Part shown: piece after piece, positions 51,816 to 59,590 of the stretch
Position numbering within the stretch: position 1 is the stretch's first letter
Layout: each line of letters opens with the position of its first letter
Assembly (NCBI RefSeq): GCF_002506585.1
Contig: NZ_DAXW01000009.1
Coordinates: 409,406 to 473,405 of the forward strand
Source of the DNA: Methanoculleus sp. UBA430
Lineage (GTDB): Archaea; Halobacteriota; Methanomicrobia; Methanomicrobiales; Methanoculleaceae
Reading direction: 5' to 3'
DNA: 64,000 nucleotides
Notes under the pieces: generated by a model
The model's input: only the letters and a program-made list of their open reading frames with translations
What the model was told of the DNA's origin: nothing
Database searches by the model: none
Position numbers and translations under genes: made by a program

Positions 51816-52124
51816 ATGCAGAAGGCCAGAATACGTCTTTCAGGAACTGACTTTGAAAAAATCGAGATGGTCTGTGATAGGATCAAAGAGATAGCAGAGC
51901 GTACCGGCGTCAATCTGGCAGGTCCGATCCCGCTGCCCACGAAGAAACTCGTGGTGCCCACCAGGAAGAGCCCTGACGGCGAAGGTACCGCAACCTGGGA
52001 TCGCTGGCAGATGCGGGTGCACAAGAGACTCATCGACATCGATGCCGATGAACGTGCACTGCGCCAGTTGATGCGTATTCAGGTTCCAAAAGACATCGGC
52101 ATTGAGATTGTGCTGGAGAGTTGA
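51816..52124 (+). CDS. rpsJ: 30S ribosomal protein S10
   Basis: 102 residues from the ATG at 51816, which gives the conserved start MQKARIRLSGTDFEKIE. LPTKKLVVPTRKSPDGEGTATW and VPKDIGIEIVLES are family signatures. It is co-transcribed with EF-1A. The Agl23-like gene begins 12 bases after its stop, so read-through is likely. Confidence 0.97.
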   Translation: MQKARIRLSGTDFEKIEMVCDRIKEIAERTGVNLAGPIPLPTKKLVVPTRKSPDGEGTATWDRWQMRVHKRLIDIDADERALRQLMRIQVPKDIGIEIVLES

Positions 52125-52136
52125 GGTGAGAGCGGC

Positions 52137-53819
52137 GTGAAGGCCGCCGTGTTCGCGGCAGAGTTCCGTGAACGACTACTCTCATTCGAGGGGCTTTTTC
52201 TCCTCATACTTCTGGCCACAATTATTCTTCGTTTTTACTCCCTGGACCTAAAACTCTTTCACCACGACGAGGCTATTCACGCGTGGTTCTCCTATAAGAT
52301 TCTGACCGAGGGAACCTACCTCTACGACCCCATGTATCACGGGCCGTTGCGCTATTATGTCACGGCCGGGATGTTTGCACTCCTCGGCGACTCCGACCTC
52401 GTAGGAAGGCTCGTCCCGGCGCTGCTCGGGACCTTGCTCGTCCCGCTGCTCTATCCGATCTACAAGCTCGGGTACCTCGACAAGAAGCAGACCCTGGTAG
52501 CGGCGCTCTTCCTTGCCGTATCGCCGAACATGGTCTACTTCTCGCGGTTCCTCCGGGACGATCCCTTCATCATCTTCTTCACGATGGTGCTCCTGGTCGC
52601 CCTCCTTTACTACTTCGAGCGGCACCAGATGCGGTATGCGCTCCTTGCCGGGACGGTGATCGGTCTCGGGATATCCACGATGGAGAACATGCCGATCGTC
52701 ATCCTGATCTTCGGGGTGTACCTCCTCTACCTGGTCTGGACGAGAAAGGTGCAGCTCCCGAGACACTGGATACGGGATCTCGCGCTCGGCGCTCTCATTG
52801 TCTTCGGGATCATGGCGACCTTCTACTCGTCGCTCGGCGCCCACCCGGAGATGATCATGACCTGGTGGCTCCGGGCCATCGAGCACTGGACCGCCATGCA
52901 CCAGATGCAGCGCCTCGGAGGGCCGCCGTATTTCTACATTCTGCTCTTCATCCTCTACGAATTGCCGATCCTGATCCTCGCCATCGTCGGGGTTCTGCAA
53001 TTCATTGACATCCCCGGCGCCGTCTCCCGCTGGAAAGAGAAGAGGGGAGATCACAGAGAGAGCCTCGAAGCGATAGAAGGGGCTGAAAAAGGAGACGAAG
53101 AGCCCCCGGCAGTTGAAGCCCATCCTGCCCGGCAGGCGCCGGGATGGAAGGACCGGCTTCGCGAGATCCTCTCGGGCAAGGGAGAGATCCGGCAGATCGA
53201 TCGGCAGCGAGAGTTTGCGCGGTTTGCCATCTTCTGGATGCTCCTCACGATGGCAGCCTACGCCTATATCGGCGAGAAGGTGCCGTGGCTGATCCTCCAC
53301 CAGCTCCTGCCCATGATCTTCGTCGCGGTCTATGCGATGACGACGAAGAAGGCAGTCATCGCCGCCGCGGCAAGCGTCTTCCTGGTCGTCATGATGTTCC
53401 ATGTAGCGTTCACCCCCGCAGACATCAACGAACCCATCGTACAGGTGCAGAACTCCGAAGACCTGCGGGAGGTCTTTGCAAAGATCGATGCCTCGGACAG
53501 GGTAGCGGTCGCAACTGACAACTACTGGCCACTGCCCTGGTACTACCGGGGTGAGAACGCTTCGAAGCTCGCTTACTACAGCCAGAAGGTGAGCGAGGCG
53601 ACGATATACGGAGGGGACTTCGATCTCGTGATCACCCATGACGGCGACACCTACCCGACCCTCGACGGCTACGTGAAGGAGACCTACCGGCTGAACTACT
53701 GGTTCTCGTACGACGAGAACAAAGACAGGCTGCTCGAGTACTACTTCCTGCGAGACGGGAAGGTAGGGAGCAGGAACATCGAGGTCTTCTCGAGGGTCCC
53801 TACGGCGACAACTGCATGA
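52137..53819 (+). CDS. Agl23-like membrane glycosyltransferase (TIGR03663 type)
   Basis: 560 residues with about ten hydrophobic segments. The first loop has the lipid-phosphate-sugar transferase feature FHHDEAIHAWFSYKI (about 39-54) and DPMYHGPLRYYVTAGMFALLGDSD, typical of the family called flippase-activity-associated protein Agl23. A charged insert (about 305-360) and a soluble C-terminal domain (about 425-560) follow. It starts with GTG behind GAGGTGAG. A role in protein glycosylation is inferred from the family. Confidence 0.82.
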   Translation: MKAAVFAAEFRERLLSFEGLFLLILLATIILRFYSLDLKLFHHDEAIHAWFSYKILTEGTYLYDPMYHGPLRYYVTAGMFALLGDSDLVGRLVPALLGTLLVPLLYPIYKLGYLDKKQTLVAALFLAVSPNMVYFSRFLRDDPFIIFFTMVLLVALLYYFERHQMRYALLAGTVIGLGISTMENMPIVILIFGVYLLYLVWTRKVQLPRHWIRDLALGALIVFGIMATFYSSLGAHPEMIMTWWLRAIEHWTAMHQMQRLGGPPYFYILLFILYELPILILAIVGVLQFIDIPGAVSRWKEKRGDHRESLEAIEGAEKGDEEPPAVEAHPARQAPGWKDRLREILSGKGEIRQIDRQREFARFAIFWMLLTMAAYAYIGEKVPWLILHQLLPMIFVAVYAMTTKKAVIAAAASVFLVVMMFHVAFTPADINEPIVQVQNSEDLREVFAKIDASDRVAVATDNYWPLPWYYRGENASKLAYYSQKVSEATIYGGDFDLVITHDGDTYPTLDGYVKETYRLNYWFSYDENKDRLLEYYFLRDGKVGSRNIEVFSRVPTATTA

Positions 53820-53828
53820 GACTCCGCC

Positions 53829-53859
53829 CGGGCGCTGGCCCGAAAATTTACTGTTTTTT
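53829..53859 (+). terminator. Terminator after the Agl23-like gene
   Basis: CGGGC-gctg-GCCCG (53829-53842) followed 11 bases later by T6 (53854-53859). This suggests the end of the EF-1A/S10/Agl23 transcript. Confidence 0.4.
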
Positions 53860-54287
53860 ACCAAAACGTGTACCGGCGGTCCGGAGCGGGTAGCGGTCCG
53901 ATACCGACGCCGGGGCTCGGTTCCCCACCCTGTTGATACTCCACGTTCACCTTCGCCCATGCTTCACACCCGCCTGCGTCGAATCCCGGACGTGCGCGTG
54001 CCCTCCGGCCCCGTCACAGTTCGTGTGAGAAGACGGCGCTATTCCATACTGTCGCTACCCACGAAGACAGGGTGCTGTCCCTCTCAGAAGGAGGCGTTTC
54101 AATTTGCAGATATCCCGACCTGCTGAACCGCACGGAAACCCCTGGAGTCATAGATATAGCCAGGACGAAGAAGAAACCGGCGTAGAGGGACCCGGGAGAT
54201 TGACCGCCCTCGGAATCCCGGAGAGGTCAGATACAGGGAGCAGGATCCGGGCAAAAAAATCCGGGTGCGAAAAGAGAGTTGACCGGG
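53860..54287. other. Gene-free gap between convergent genes
   Basis: About 430 bases with no credible gene. Small hairpins are present: GGGG-ctcggtt-CCCC (about 53912) and GACAG-ggtg-CTGTC (about 54067). Signatures of tRNA, SRP RNA and RNase P RNA were sought by eye and not found. Confidence 0.4.
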
Positions 54288-55391
54288 TTATCCGAGTTCG
54301 TCCCAGCCAGACTTTTTACGGTAGAGAACAACACCCACGACGATCAGGACGATGACAATCCCGGCACCGATGTAGACCAGGAGGTTTCCACCGAGGTTAA
54401 ACCCTTCACCGATCTTCTCCCGAAGATTGTTTGCATCGGTCAGCGCTTCATTCGCCTTATTCTGGCTGTCAGCCGCCTTCGAGCGCGCCAGCGGGTAGTT
54501 TGCGGCGTTCAGGTTGTCCTGCGCCTGGGAGTAGAACTGGACGGCGCTCTCGCGCTTGGTCATGATGGCGACCACCTGCGGGTCGGCGCCCATGGAACGG
54601 TTCTCGACGAAGTAGGTGATCATCCCATCGAGGGACTCGATCGTCGCGGCGGTAGTGGCGACTTCCTTCTCGGCCCATGCCTTATCGAGGAGCGACTTCG
54701 CCTCGTCCATATTCTTCGTGGCTGTGGTGATGTAACTTGATGCCTGCGACGGACTTGCAGACGCAGCGCTGGTGAGCGCCTGGCTCGCAACGTTGTACTT
54801 GGCCTGTGCGGCAGAGACGTCCACACCCTTTGAGGCTTTGTCATCGATGTCGGCCTTCAGGGCCTTGAGGTTATTCTGCTGAGCAGAGAGCGAACCCTCA
54901 ACCTGCGCCTTGCTCACTACATCGCGGGTTACCGAGTGCGTGTCCCTCACGGTGTCACCCTGCATGTGCTGGATCTTGATGACCTCGATCTTTCCGGCCG
55001 CCCCCGAGGGCACGCTGCCGCGCAACTGGACGTCCAGTTGAGTATCGTCTTCACCGTAGTTGACCTCATACTCCGTCAGGACCGGATAGTACCCGGCCCT
55101 CTTGGTGGTATAGATGGCAACGCCGTCACGGTAGATCTTGAAGTCCCAGGAAGGATTCGATAGGCCGGTGCTGAACTCGAACGTCTCATCGGTACCCCCG
55201 GTACCAGTACCGGTTGTGGCCATCTCATAGGTGAACACGTAACGCGCGGTCACCTGCTGGCCGGGCTCAAGAGCGCCGCTCGCCGGGTTGATAGTCTCTG
55301 TCTTGATATCGAAACCTGCCGCCGCCGATGCCACCTGCACGACACAGACCAGTGCCAGCAGGAACATGATCCATCTGATGTTTGCTTTCAT
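54288..55391 (-). CDS. Exported coiled-coil protein with C-terminal membrane anchor, partner gene of cetZ
   Basis: 367 residues. The signal peptide ends VASAAAG. A beta-rich extracellular domain covers about 25-150 and an Ala/Gln/Lys-rich coiled coil about 160-330 (LSAQQNNLKALKADIDDKASKG, YITTATKNMDEAKSLLDKAWAEKE). One membrane helix (LLVYIGAGIVIVLIVVGVVLY) and a 10-residue basic/acidic cytoplasmic tail end it. It begins 9 bases after the cetZ stop, so it is co-transcribed. The topology would let it link the cell surface to a cytoplasmic CetZ (inference). The family is not named. Confidence 0.72.
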   Translation of the reverse strand: MKANIRWIMFLLALVCVVQVASAAAGFDIKTETINPASGALEPGQQVTARYVFTYEMATTGTGTGGTDETFEFSTGLSNPSWDFKIYRDGVAIYTTKRAGYYPVLTEYEVNYGEDDTQLDVQLRGSVPSGAAGKIEVIKIQHMQGDTVRDTHSVTRDVVSKAQVEGSLSAQQNNLKALKADIDDKASKGVDVSAAQAKYNVASQALTSAASASPSQASSYITTATKNMDEAKSLLDKAWAEKEVATTAATIESLDGMITYFVENRSMGADPQVVAIMTKRESAVQFYSQAQDNLNAANYPLARSKAADSQNKANEALTDANNLREKIGEGFNLGGNLLVYIGAGIVIVLIVVGVVLYRKKSGWDELG

Positions 55392-55400
55392 TGCGTCTCC

Positions 55401-56567
55401 TCACTCAAACAGTGGCTCTATGCCGTCATCAAACATGGTTGAACGCTTTTCCTTTGATTTCAGGACATCTTCCTTCGTCGCCTTTGCGATCTCGAGGAGG
55501 TCGGTTATCCGGGGAGCGTTCCCTATCGTCGCAAGGACCACCACCGCGGCGATATAATCGCTCTGCACCGGGTAATCCCCACCACGCACCTCGACCCCGG
55601 CGATGTTCTCCTCCACCCAGCTCTTCGACTTTTCTACGCCCTTCCTGTCCATCTCATCCGGGGGGCCCGCAAGGAGAACAAGCCCCCGCTCCGCCGTCGA
55701 GTAGTCGCACGGCAGGGTGAGGCGCCCGAGCATGGCACGCCTGACGAGGGCGATGATCTTTGCCGACTTGTCCTCCCCGGTCAGCACCTCCTCGGTCTTC
55801 TCCTTCTTCCGCATCAGGCCGGAGAGGAACCCCTGCGACTGCTTCGTGCGAGGGCTGACCTTCTCGCTGATGGCGTATCCAACGGTGCTGATGCCGCCGC
55901 CGCGCAGGGTGTTGATGACCTCGCTCGAGTCCACGACCATCTCACCGACGCCCGCCTTGCCGACCTCGCCTGCGCGGAAGAGCACGCCGAACCTCCGGAC
56001 AATCTCGTCGTTCAACCGGTTGTAGGCATCTTTGACGCTCTCGCCCTCATTCTTCCAGGCGCTGTTGTCAAAAATGAAAGTGTTGTCCGCCTCATTCACC
56101 AGGGTGCTCAGGGAACGGGCTGCATTATACGAATAGAGACGGCCTTCCTCAGGGGCTGGCAGGATGCCAATCGCGTAGACCGGTTCCCGGTAGATGCGCT
56201 TCAAGTGCCGGGCCAGGACCGGCGAGCCACCGGAGCCGGTCCCGCCGCCAAGACCGGCGATGATGACAAATGCATCGACATCGTGCGTCCCCCTCGAGTC
56301 GATGGCGTTGATGATCGCGTCAATCTCATCGGCAGTCACTCGTGCACCGGTTACGTTATCGGTCCCGACACCGTGGCCTTTGACCACCGTCTGCCCGATC
56401 AGGAGCCGGTCCTTTAATTCAATATTTTTAAGCCCCATCAGGTCGGTGCGTGCCGTGTTTACCGCGATGCCCCTGAAATTCTGGGTCTGCATCCGTTTAT
56501 CCTGTTCAATGAACATATCAACGATTTTGCCCCCAGCCTGTCCGAATCCTATGAAGAAGACCCTCAT
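55401..56567 (-). CDS. cetZ: CetZ-family tubulin/FtsZ-like GTPase
   Basis: 388 residues. The N-terminal GFGQAGGKIVDMFI and the tubulin signature AGLGGGTGSGG (104-114) define the superfamily. The NTARTDLMGL stretch and the lack of an FtsZ-type C-terminal tail favour CetZ over FtsZ. CetZ proteins act in cell shape and motility in haloarchaea; the role in methanogens is less clear. The minus-strand TATA TTATAAAGTA (56631-56640) sits about 70 bases before the ATG. Confidence 0.87.
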   Translation of the reverse strand: MRVFFIGFGQAGGKIVDMFIEQDKRMQTQNFRGIAVNTARTDLMGLKNIELKDRLLIGQTVVKGHGVGTDNVTGARVTADEIDAIINAIDSRGTHDVDAFVIIAGLGGGTGSGGSPVLARHLKRIYREPVYAIGILPAPEEGRLYSYNAARSLSTLVNEADNTFIFDNSAWKNEGESVKDAYNRLNDEIVRRFGVLFRAGEVGKAGVGEMVVDSSEVINTLRGGGISTVGYAISEKVSPRTKQSQGFLSGLMRKKEKTEEVLTGEDKSAKIIALVRRAMLGRLTLPCDYSTAERGLVLLAGPPDEMDRKGVEKSKSWVEENIAGVEVRGGDYPVQSDYIAAVVVLATIGNAPRITDLLEIAKATKEDVLKSKEKRSTMFDDGIEPLFE

Positions 56568-56630
56568 TCAGCTTCACACCCTCATATTGCCTAATCAATA
56601 ATATCGACGTTTATGTATAAAGACGTTGTA

Positions 56631-56661
56631 TACTTTATAACCCAAAAGTGTTCTTATAATT
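56631..56661. promoter_or_regulatory. Divergent promoters of cetZ and the FAD oxidoreductase gene
   Basis: On the minus strand TTATAAAGTA (56631-56640) serves cetZ. On the plus strand CTTATAAT (about 56653-56660) lies 22-29 bases before the ATG at 56682, implying a nearly leaderless oxidoreductase mRNA. Confidence 0.5.
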
Positions 56662-56681
56662 TTCACACGTTGTGGTAAGTA

Positions 56682-57914
56682 ATGAAGATCTGCGTTGTGG
56701 GGGGAGGTCTATCCGGTCTGGTCTCGGCTCTCGAACTTGCCGGAACACACCAGGTGGATCTCTTTGAGCAAAGGCCCATCCCGGGGGGCTGTCTCGGTTC
56801 GTACCGAATCGGCGATTACTGGATTGAGGAGTACTATCACCATTGCTTTGCCGGTGATACCAGCCTGCTCGGCCTCTTCGATAAATTGCAGATGACCGAT
56901 CGGCTGGAGTGGCTTCACGGATCTACCGGCTACTACGTTGACGGGGTCATCCACCCGCTCACCACCCTGACCGAGATCCTGCGTTATCCCCATCTCACGC
57001 TCCTCGAGAAGGCCCGTCTCGGCCTGCTGACCCTGCGCTCCCGGCGGCTTGACGTGGCAGCGCTCGACGAGATCACCGCAAAGGATTTCATCCTCGACAA
57101 CCTCGGCCCCGGCATCTATACCTCGTTCTTCGAGCCGCTCTTGAAAAGCAAATTCGGGGAGCGCCGTGACGAAGTCTCTGCAGCCTGGCTCATATCCCGT
57201 ATCGCGATCCGGTCGGACCGGGGTGCCGGGGGCGAGCGCCTGGGCTATCTGAAAGGAGGGTTCCAGCACTTCATAGCACGGCTCGAGGAAGAGGCGACGG
57301 GACAGGGCGCCTCGATCATGCTCGACTCCCCTGTTAAGGAGATCCGGCGGGAGGGTGATGGTTGGCTTGTCAAAGGTGAGGCCTACGACGCAGTCGTATC
57401 GACACTCCCGCCGCAGGTGACCGCGGACCTCGCCGGCCTTGATATCGCCCCGGTGCCCTACCAGGGCGCCGCCTGTATGACCCTCGCGCTCGACCGCGAC
57501 GTGACCAACGGCATATACTGGCTGAACATGAAGGATGCGGCCCCGTACGGTGCGGTGGTCTCGCACACCAACTTCGCCCCGCTCTCGTGGTACGGCGAAC
57601 ATATCGTCTACCTTGCATCCTACTTCGCCGGCCGGCTCCCGGAAGGCTTTGAGCAGTCGATGCTCACGGACTTTTGCCGGCGGTTTTCCGTCAGCGAGAA
57701 GGAGGTGCACTGGCACCGGCTTGCAGTCGACCCATACGCAGGGCCGGTGTACACGACAGGGCTCCGGAGCCGCCTGCCCGCCTACGAGGAACACGGCCTC
57801 TTCCTCGCCGGGATGTTCAGCCCCCCAAACTATCCCGAGCGGAGTATGAACGGTTCGGTCGTCGCCGGACAGGAAGTGGCAAGAAGGGTTCTCGCGAGGT
57901 ACCCGGATGCGTGA
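56682..57914 (+). CDS. FAD-dependent amine-oxidase-superfamily oxidoreductase
   Basis: 410 residues. The N-terminal dinucleotide-binding motif KICVVGGGLSGLVSALELA (2-20) is followed by FEQRPIPGGCLGS. YLKGGFQHFIARLEEEA and VVSTLPPQ are typical of the protoporphyrinogen-oxidase/amine-oxidase group. The C-terminal GLFLAGMFSPPNYPERSMNGSVVAG binds the FAD end. The substrate is unknown. It overlaps the glycosyltransferase gene by 8 bases and heads a four-gene membrane/sugar cluster, so it may act on a lipid or sugar-lipid. Confidence 0.82.
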   Translation: MKICVVGGGLSGLVSALELAGTHQVDLFEQRPIPGGCLGSYRIGDYWIEEYYHHCFAGDTSLLGLFDKLQMTDRLEWLHGSTGYYVDGVIHPLTTLTEILRYPHLTLLEKARLGLLTLRSRRLDVAALDEITAKDFILDNLGPGIYTSFFEPLLKSKFGERRDEVSAAWLISRIAIRSDRGAGGERLGYLKGGFQHFIARLEEEATGQGASIMLDSPVKEIRREGDGWLVKGEAYDAVVSTLPPQVTADLAGLDIAPVPYQGAACMTLALDRDVTNGIYWLNMKDAAPYGAVVSHTNFAPLSWYGEHIVYLASYFAGRLPEGFEQSMLTDFCRRFSVSEKEVHWHRLAVDPYAGPVYTTGLRSRLPAYEEHGLFLAGMFSPPNYPERSMNGSVVAGQEVARRVLARYPDA

Positions 57915-58626
57915 GATCGAGGTGAGCGCCGTCCTGCCGGTCTACAACGACCTCTCCGCGCTCAAGACCGCCATACCGCAGTCGCTTGAGGCGCTGGAGG
58001 CGATCGCGCCAGGGCAGTTCGAGCTGATCGTCGCCGAGGACGGGAGCACCGACGGAAGCACCGAATTCGTCAGGGAGTATGAGGCTAAGGACCCCCGGGT
58101 TCGCCTGCTGCATTCGGACGAGCGGCTCGGGCGGGGTCGGGCGCTCAACCGTGCGTTTACCAGAGCAGAGGGATCGATCGTCTGCTACTACGACGTCGAC
58201 CTCGCCACCGACATGCGGCACCTCGCAGAGCTGATTGGCACCGTGCGGGAAGGCTACGATATCGCAACCGGCTCCCGCCTCCTCCCTGAGAGCGATATCA
58301 ACCGGAGCGGCGGGAGAGAGATCGCGAGCCGCGGCTATAACATGCTCGTCCGGACGATCCTCGGGAGTTCGCTCCACGACCACCAGTGCGGGTTCAAAGC
58401 GTTCCGGCGCGACCACCTCCTTGACCTGCTCCCGTCAGTGACCGCGGGCCACTGGTTCTGGGACACCGAGGTGCTGGTGCGGGCACAGAAGAACGGGTAC
58501 CGGGTACAGGAGTTCCCCGTTCAGTGGCGGCAGGGAGAGGGAACGACAGTGCGTAGAAAAGATGTTGTCGAGATGGGATCGGCGATCGTGCGTCTCTGGT
58601 GGCGGCTTCATGTGGAAGAAGGTTAG
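57907..58626 (+). CDS. Family 2 glycosyltransferase, dolichyl-phosphate sugar synthase-like
   Basis: 239 residues. SAVLPVYNDLSALKTAI begins the GT-A fold. The nucleotide-sugar and metal motifs are AEDGSTDGS and YYDVDLATD. HDHQCGFKAFRR and HWFWDTEVLVRAQKNGY are conserved in dolichol-phosphate glucose/mannose synthases. No membrane helix is present. It probably charges a polyprenyl phosphate with a sugar for the GT-C-like membrane proteins encoded nearby. It overlaps the next gene by 17 bases. Confidence 0.88.
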   Translation: MREIEVSAVLPVYNDLSALKTAIPQSLEALEAIAPGQFELIVAEDGSTDGSTEFVREYEAKDPRVRLLHSDERLGRGRALNRAFTRAEGSIVCYYDVDLATDMRHLAELIGTVREGYDIATGSRLLPESDINRSGGREIASRGYNMLVRTILGSSLHDHQCGFKAFRRDHLLDLLPSVTAGHWFWDTEVLVRAQKNGYRVQEFPVQWRQGEGTTVRRKDVVEMGSAIVRLWWRLHVEEG

Positions 58627-59590
58627 CGCTGTCGTCCTCCCCACCCTGCTCGCGGTCGGGATCGTTATGTACATGCTCTACCGCGTGTGGGACGACCTCC
58701 TGCTGACGCTCGAACACGCCGTGATACCCTTCCTCTTTGCCGCCATCGGGATCTGCGTTATTGCCTGGGTCCTCCGGGGGTTCCGGTACCAGTTCATCCT
58801 GCAGGGGCTTGACATCAGGAAGAGCCTCGGCTTTGCGACCGCCTGCATCTTCATCTCCCAGACGGCCAACCTCATCGTTCCCGCACGTCTCGGCGACCTT
58901 GTGCGAATGCTCATCTTGAAGCACGAGGGCGACGCCACCTACTCACAGGGGTTCTCGTCACTCATCGTCGAGCGCGTCTTTGATGTCCTCATGATCGCGG
59001 TGCTCGGGGCCGTCGCGCTCCCGTTCGTCCTCGCCGTTCTCGACGTTCCCGACTGGTTCGTCACGGCCATCATCGTCCCCCTCGTCGCGGGAGGCATCTT
59101 CTTCGCCGTCCTCCTCTGGTCAGGCAGGATGAAGTCCGAGAACCGGATCGTCGTTACCATCCAGAGGATGCTCGACGAGGTGAAGCGGGCCTCCCTCAAT
59201 CCCCGGGCCCTTGTTACGCTCAGCGGCTCATCGCTCCTCATATGGCTCGTCGACGTGCTGGTCTGCTTCGCAGTCGTCCTGATGTTCCAGGAGCCGGTCC
59301 CATTCGGCATCGTCATCCTCGCGATCGTCATCGGCAACCTCGTCAAGGCGGTACCGGTCACCCCGGGAGGGGTGGGGACCTACGAACTCGCGCTCGCGCT
59401 GACCTTCGGGCTCGCGGGAACACCGGCAGCCACGGCGACGCTGATCGCGGTCGTCGACCACCTGATCAAGAACCTGGTCACGCTCATCGGGGGCGTTGGG
59501 TCGATCTACTACTTCGGCGACTGGTCTATTGACCTCTTGAAGAAGGCATTTTCCAGGGAGATCGAGAAGGAGGAGACGTTTGGCGGGTGA
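58610..59590 (+). CDS. Lysylphosphatidylglycerol synthase-type transmembrane (UPF0104/AglD-tail-like) protein
   Basis: 326 residues with about eight hydrophobic helices. RLGDLVRMLILKHEGDATYSQGFSSLIVERVFDV and VTPGGVGTYELALALTFGLAG are the characteristic UPF0104 motifs (PARxGD..R and PGGxGxxE). In haloarchaeal AglD this domain is fused to a family 2 glycosyltransferase; here the two parts are adjacent overlapping genes. The start at 58610 gives a natural first helix. Proposed role: lipid-linked sugar handling or flipping. Confidence 0.85.
   Translation: MWKKVSAVVLPTLLAVGIVMYMLYRVWDDLLLTLEHAVIPFLFAAIGICVIAWVLRGFRYQFILQGLDIRKSLGFATACIFISQTANLIVPARLGDLVRMLILKHEGDATYSQGFSSLIVERVFDVLMIAVLGAVALPFVLAVLDVPDWFVTAIIVPLVAGGIFFAVLLWSGRMKSENRIVVTIQRMLDEVKRASLNPRALVTLSGSSLLIWLVDVLVCFAVVLMFQEPVPFGIVILAIVIGNLVKAVPVTPGGVGTYELALALTFGLAGTPAATATLIAVVDHLIKNLVTLIGGVGSIYYFGDWSIDLLKKAFSREIEKEETFGG

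Noticed and set aside
52248..53960. A 570-codon minus-strand open frame
   Set aside because: It is a mirror of the Agl23-like gene with a charged, motif-free product.
53860..54287. SRP RNA, RNase P RNA or tRNA in the long gap
   Set aside because: None of their conserved sequence blocks could be found by eye on either strand.
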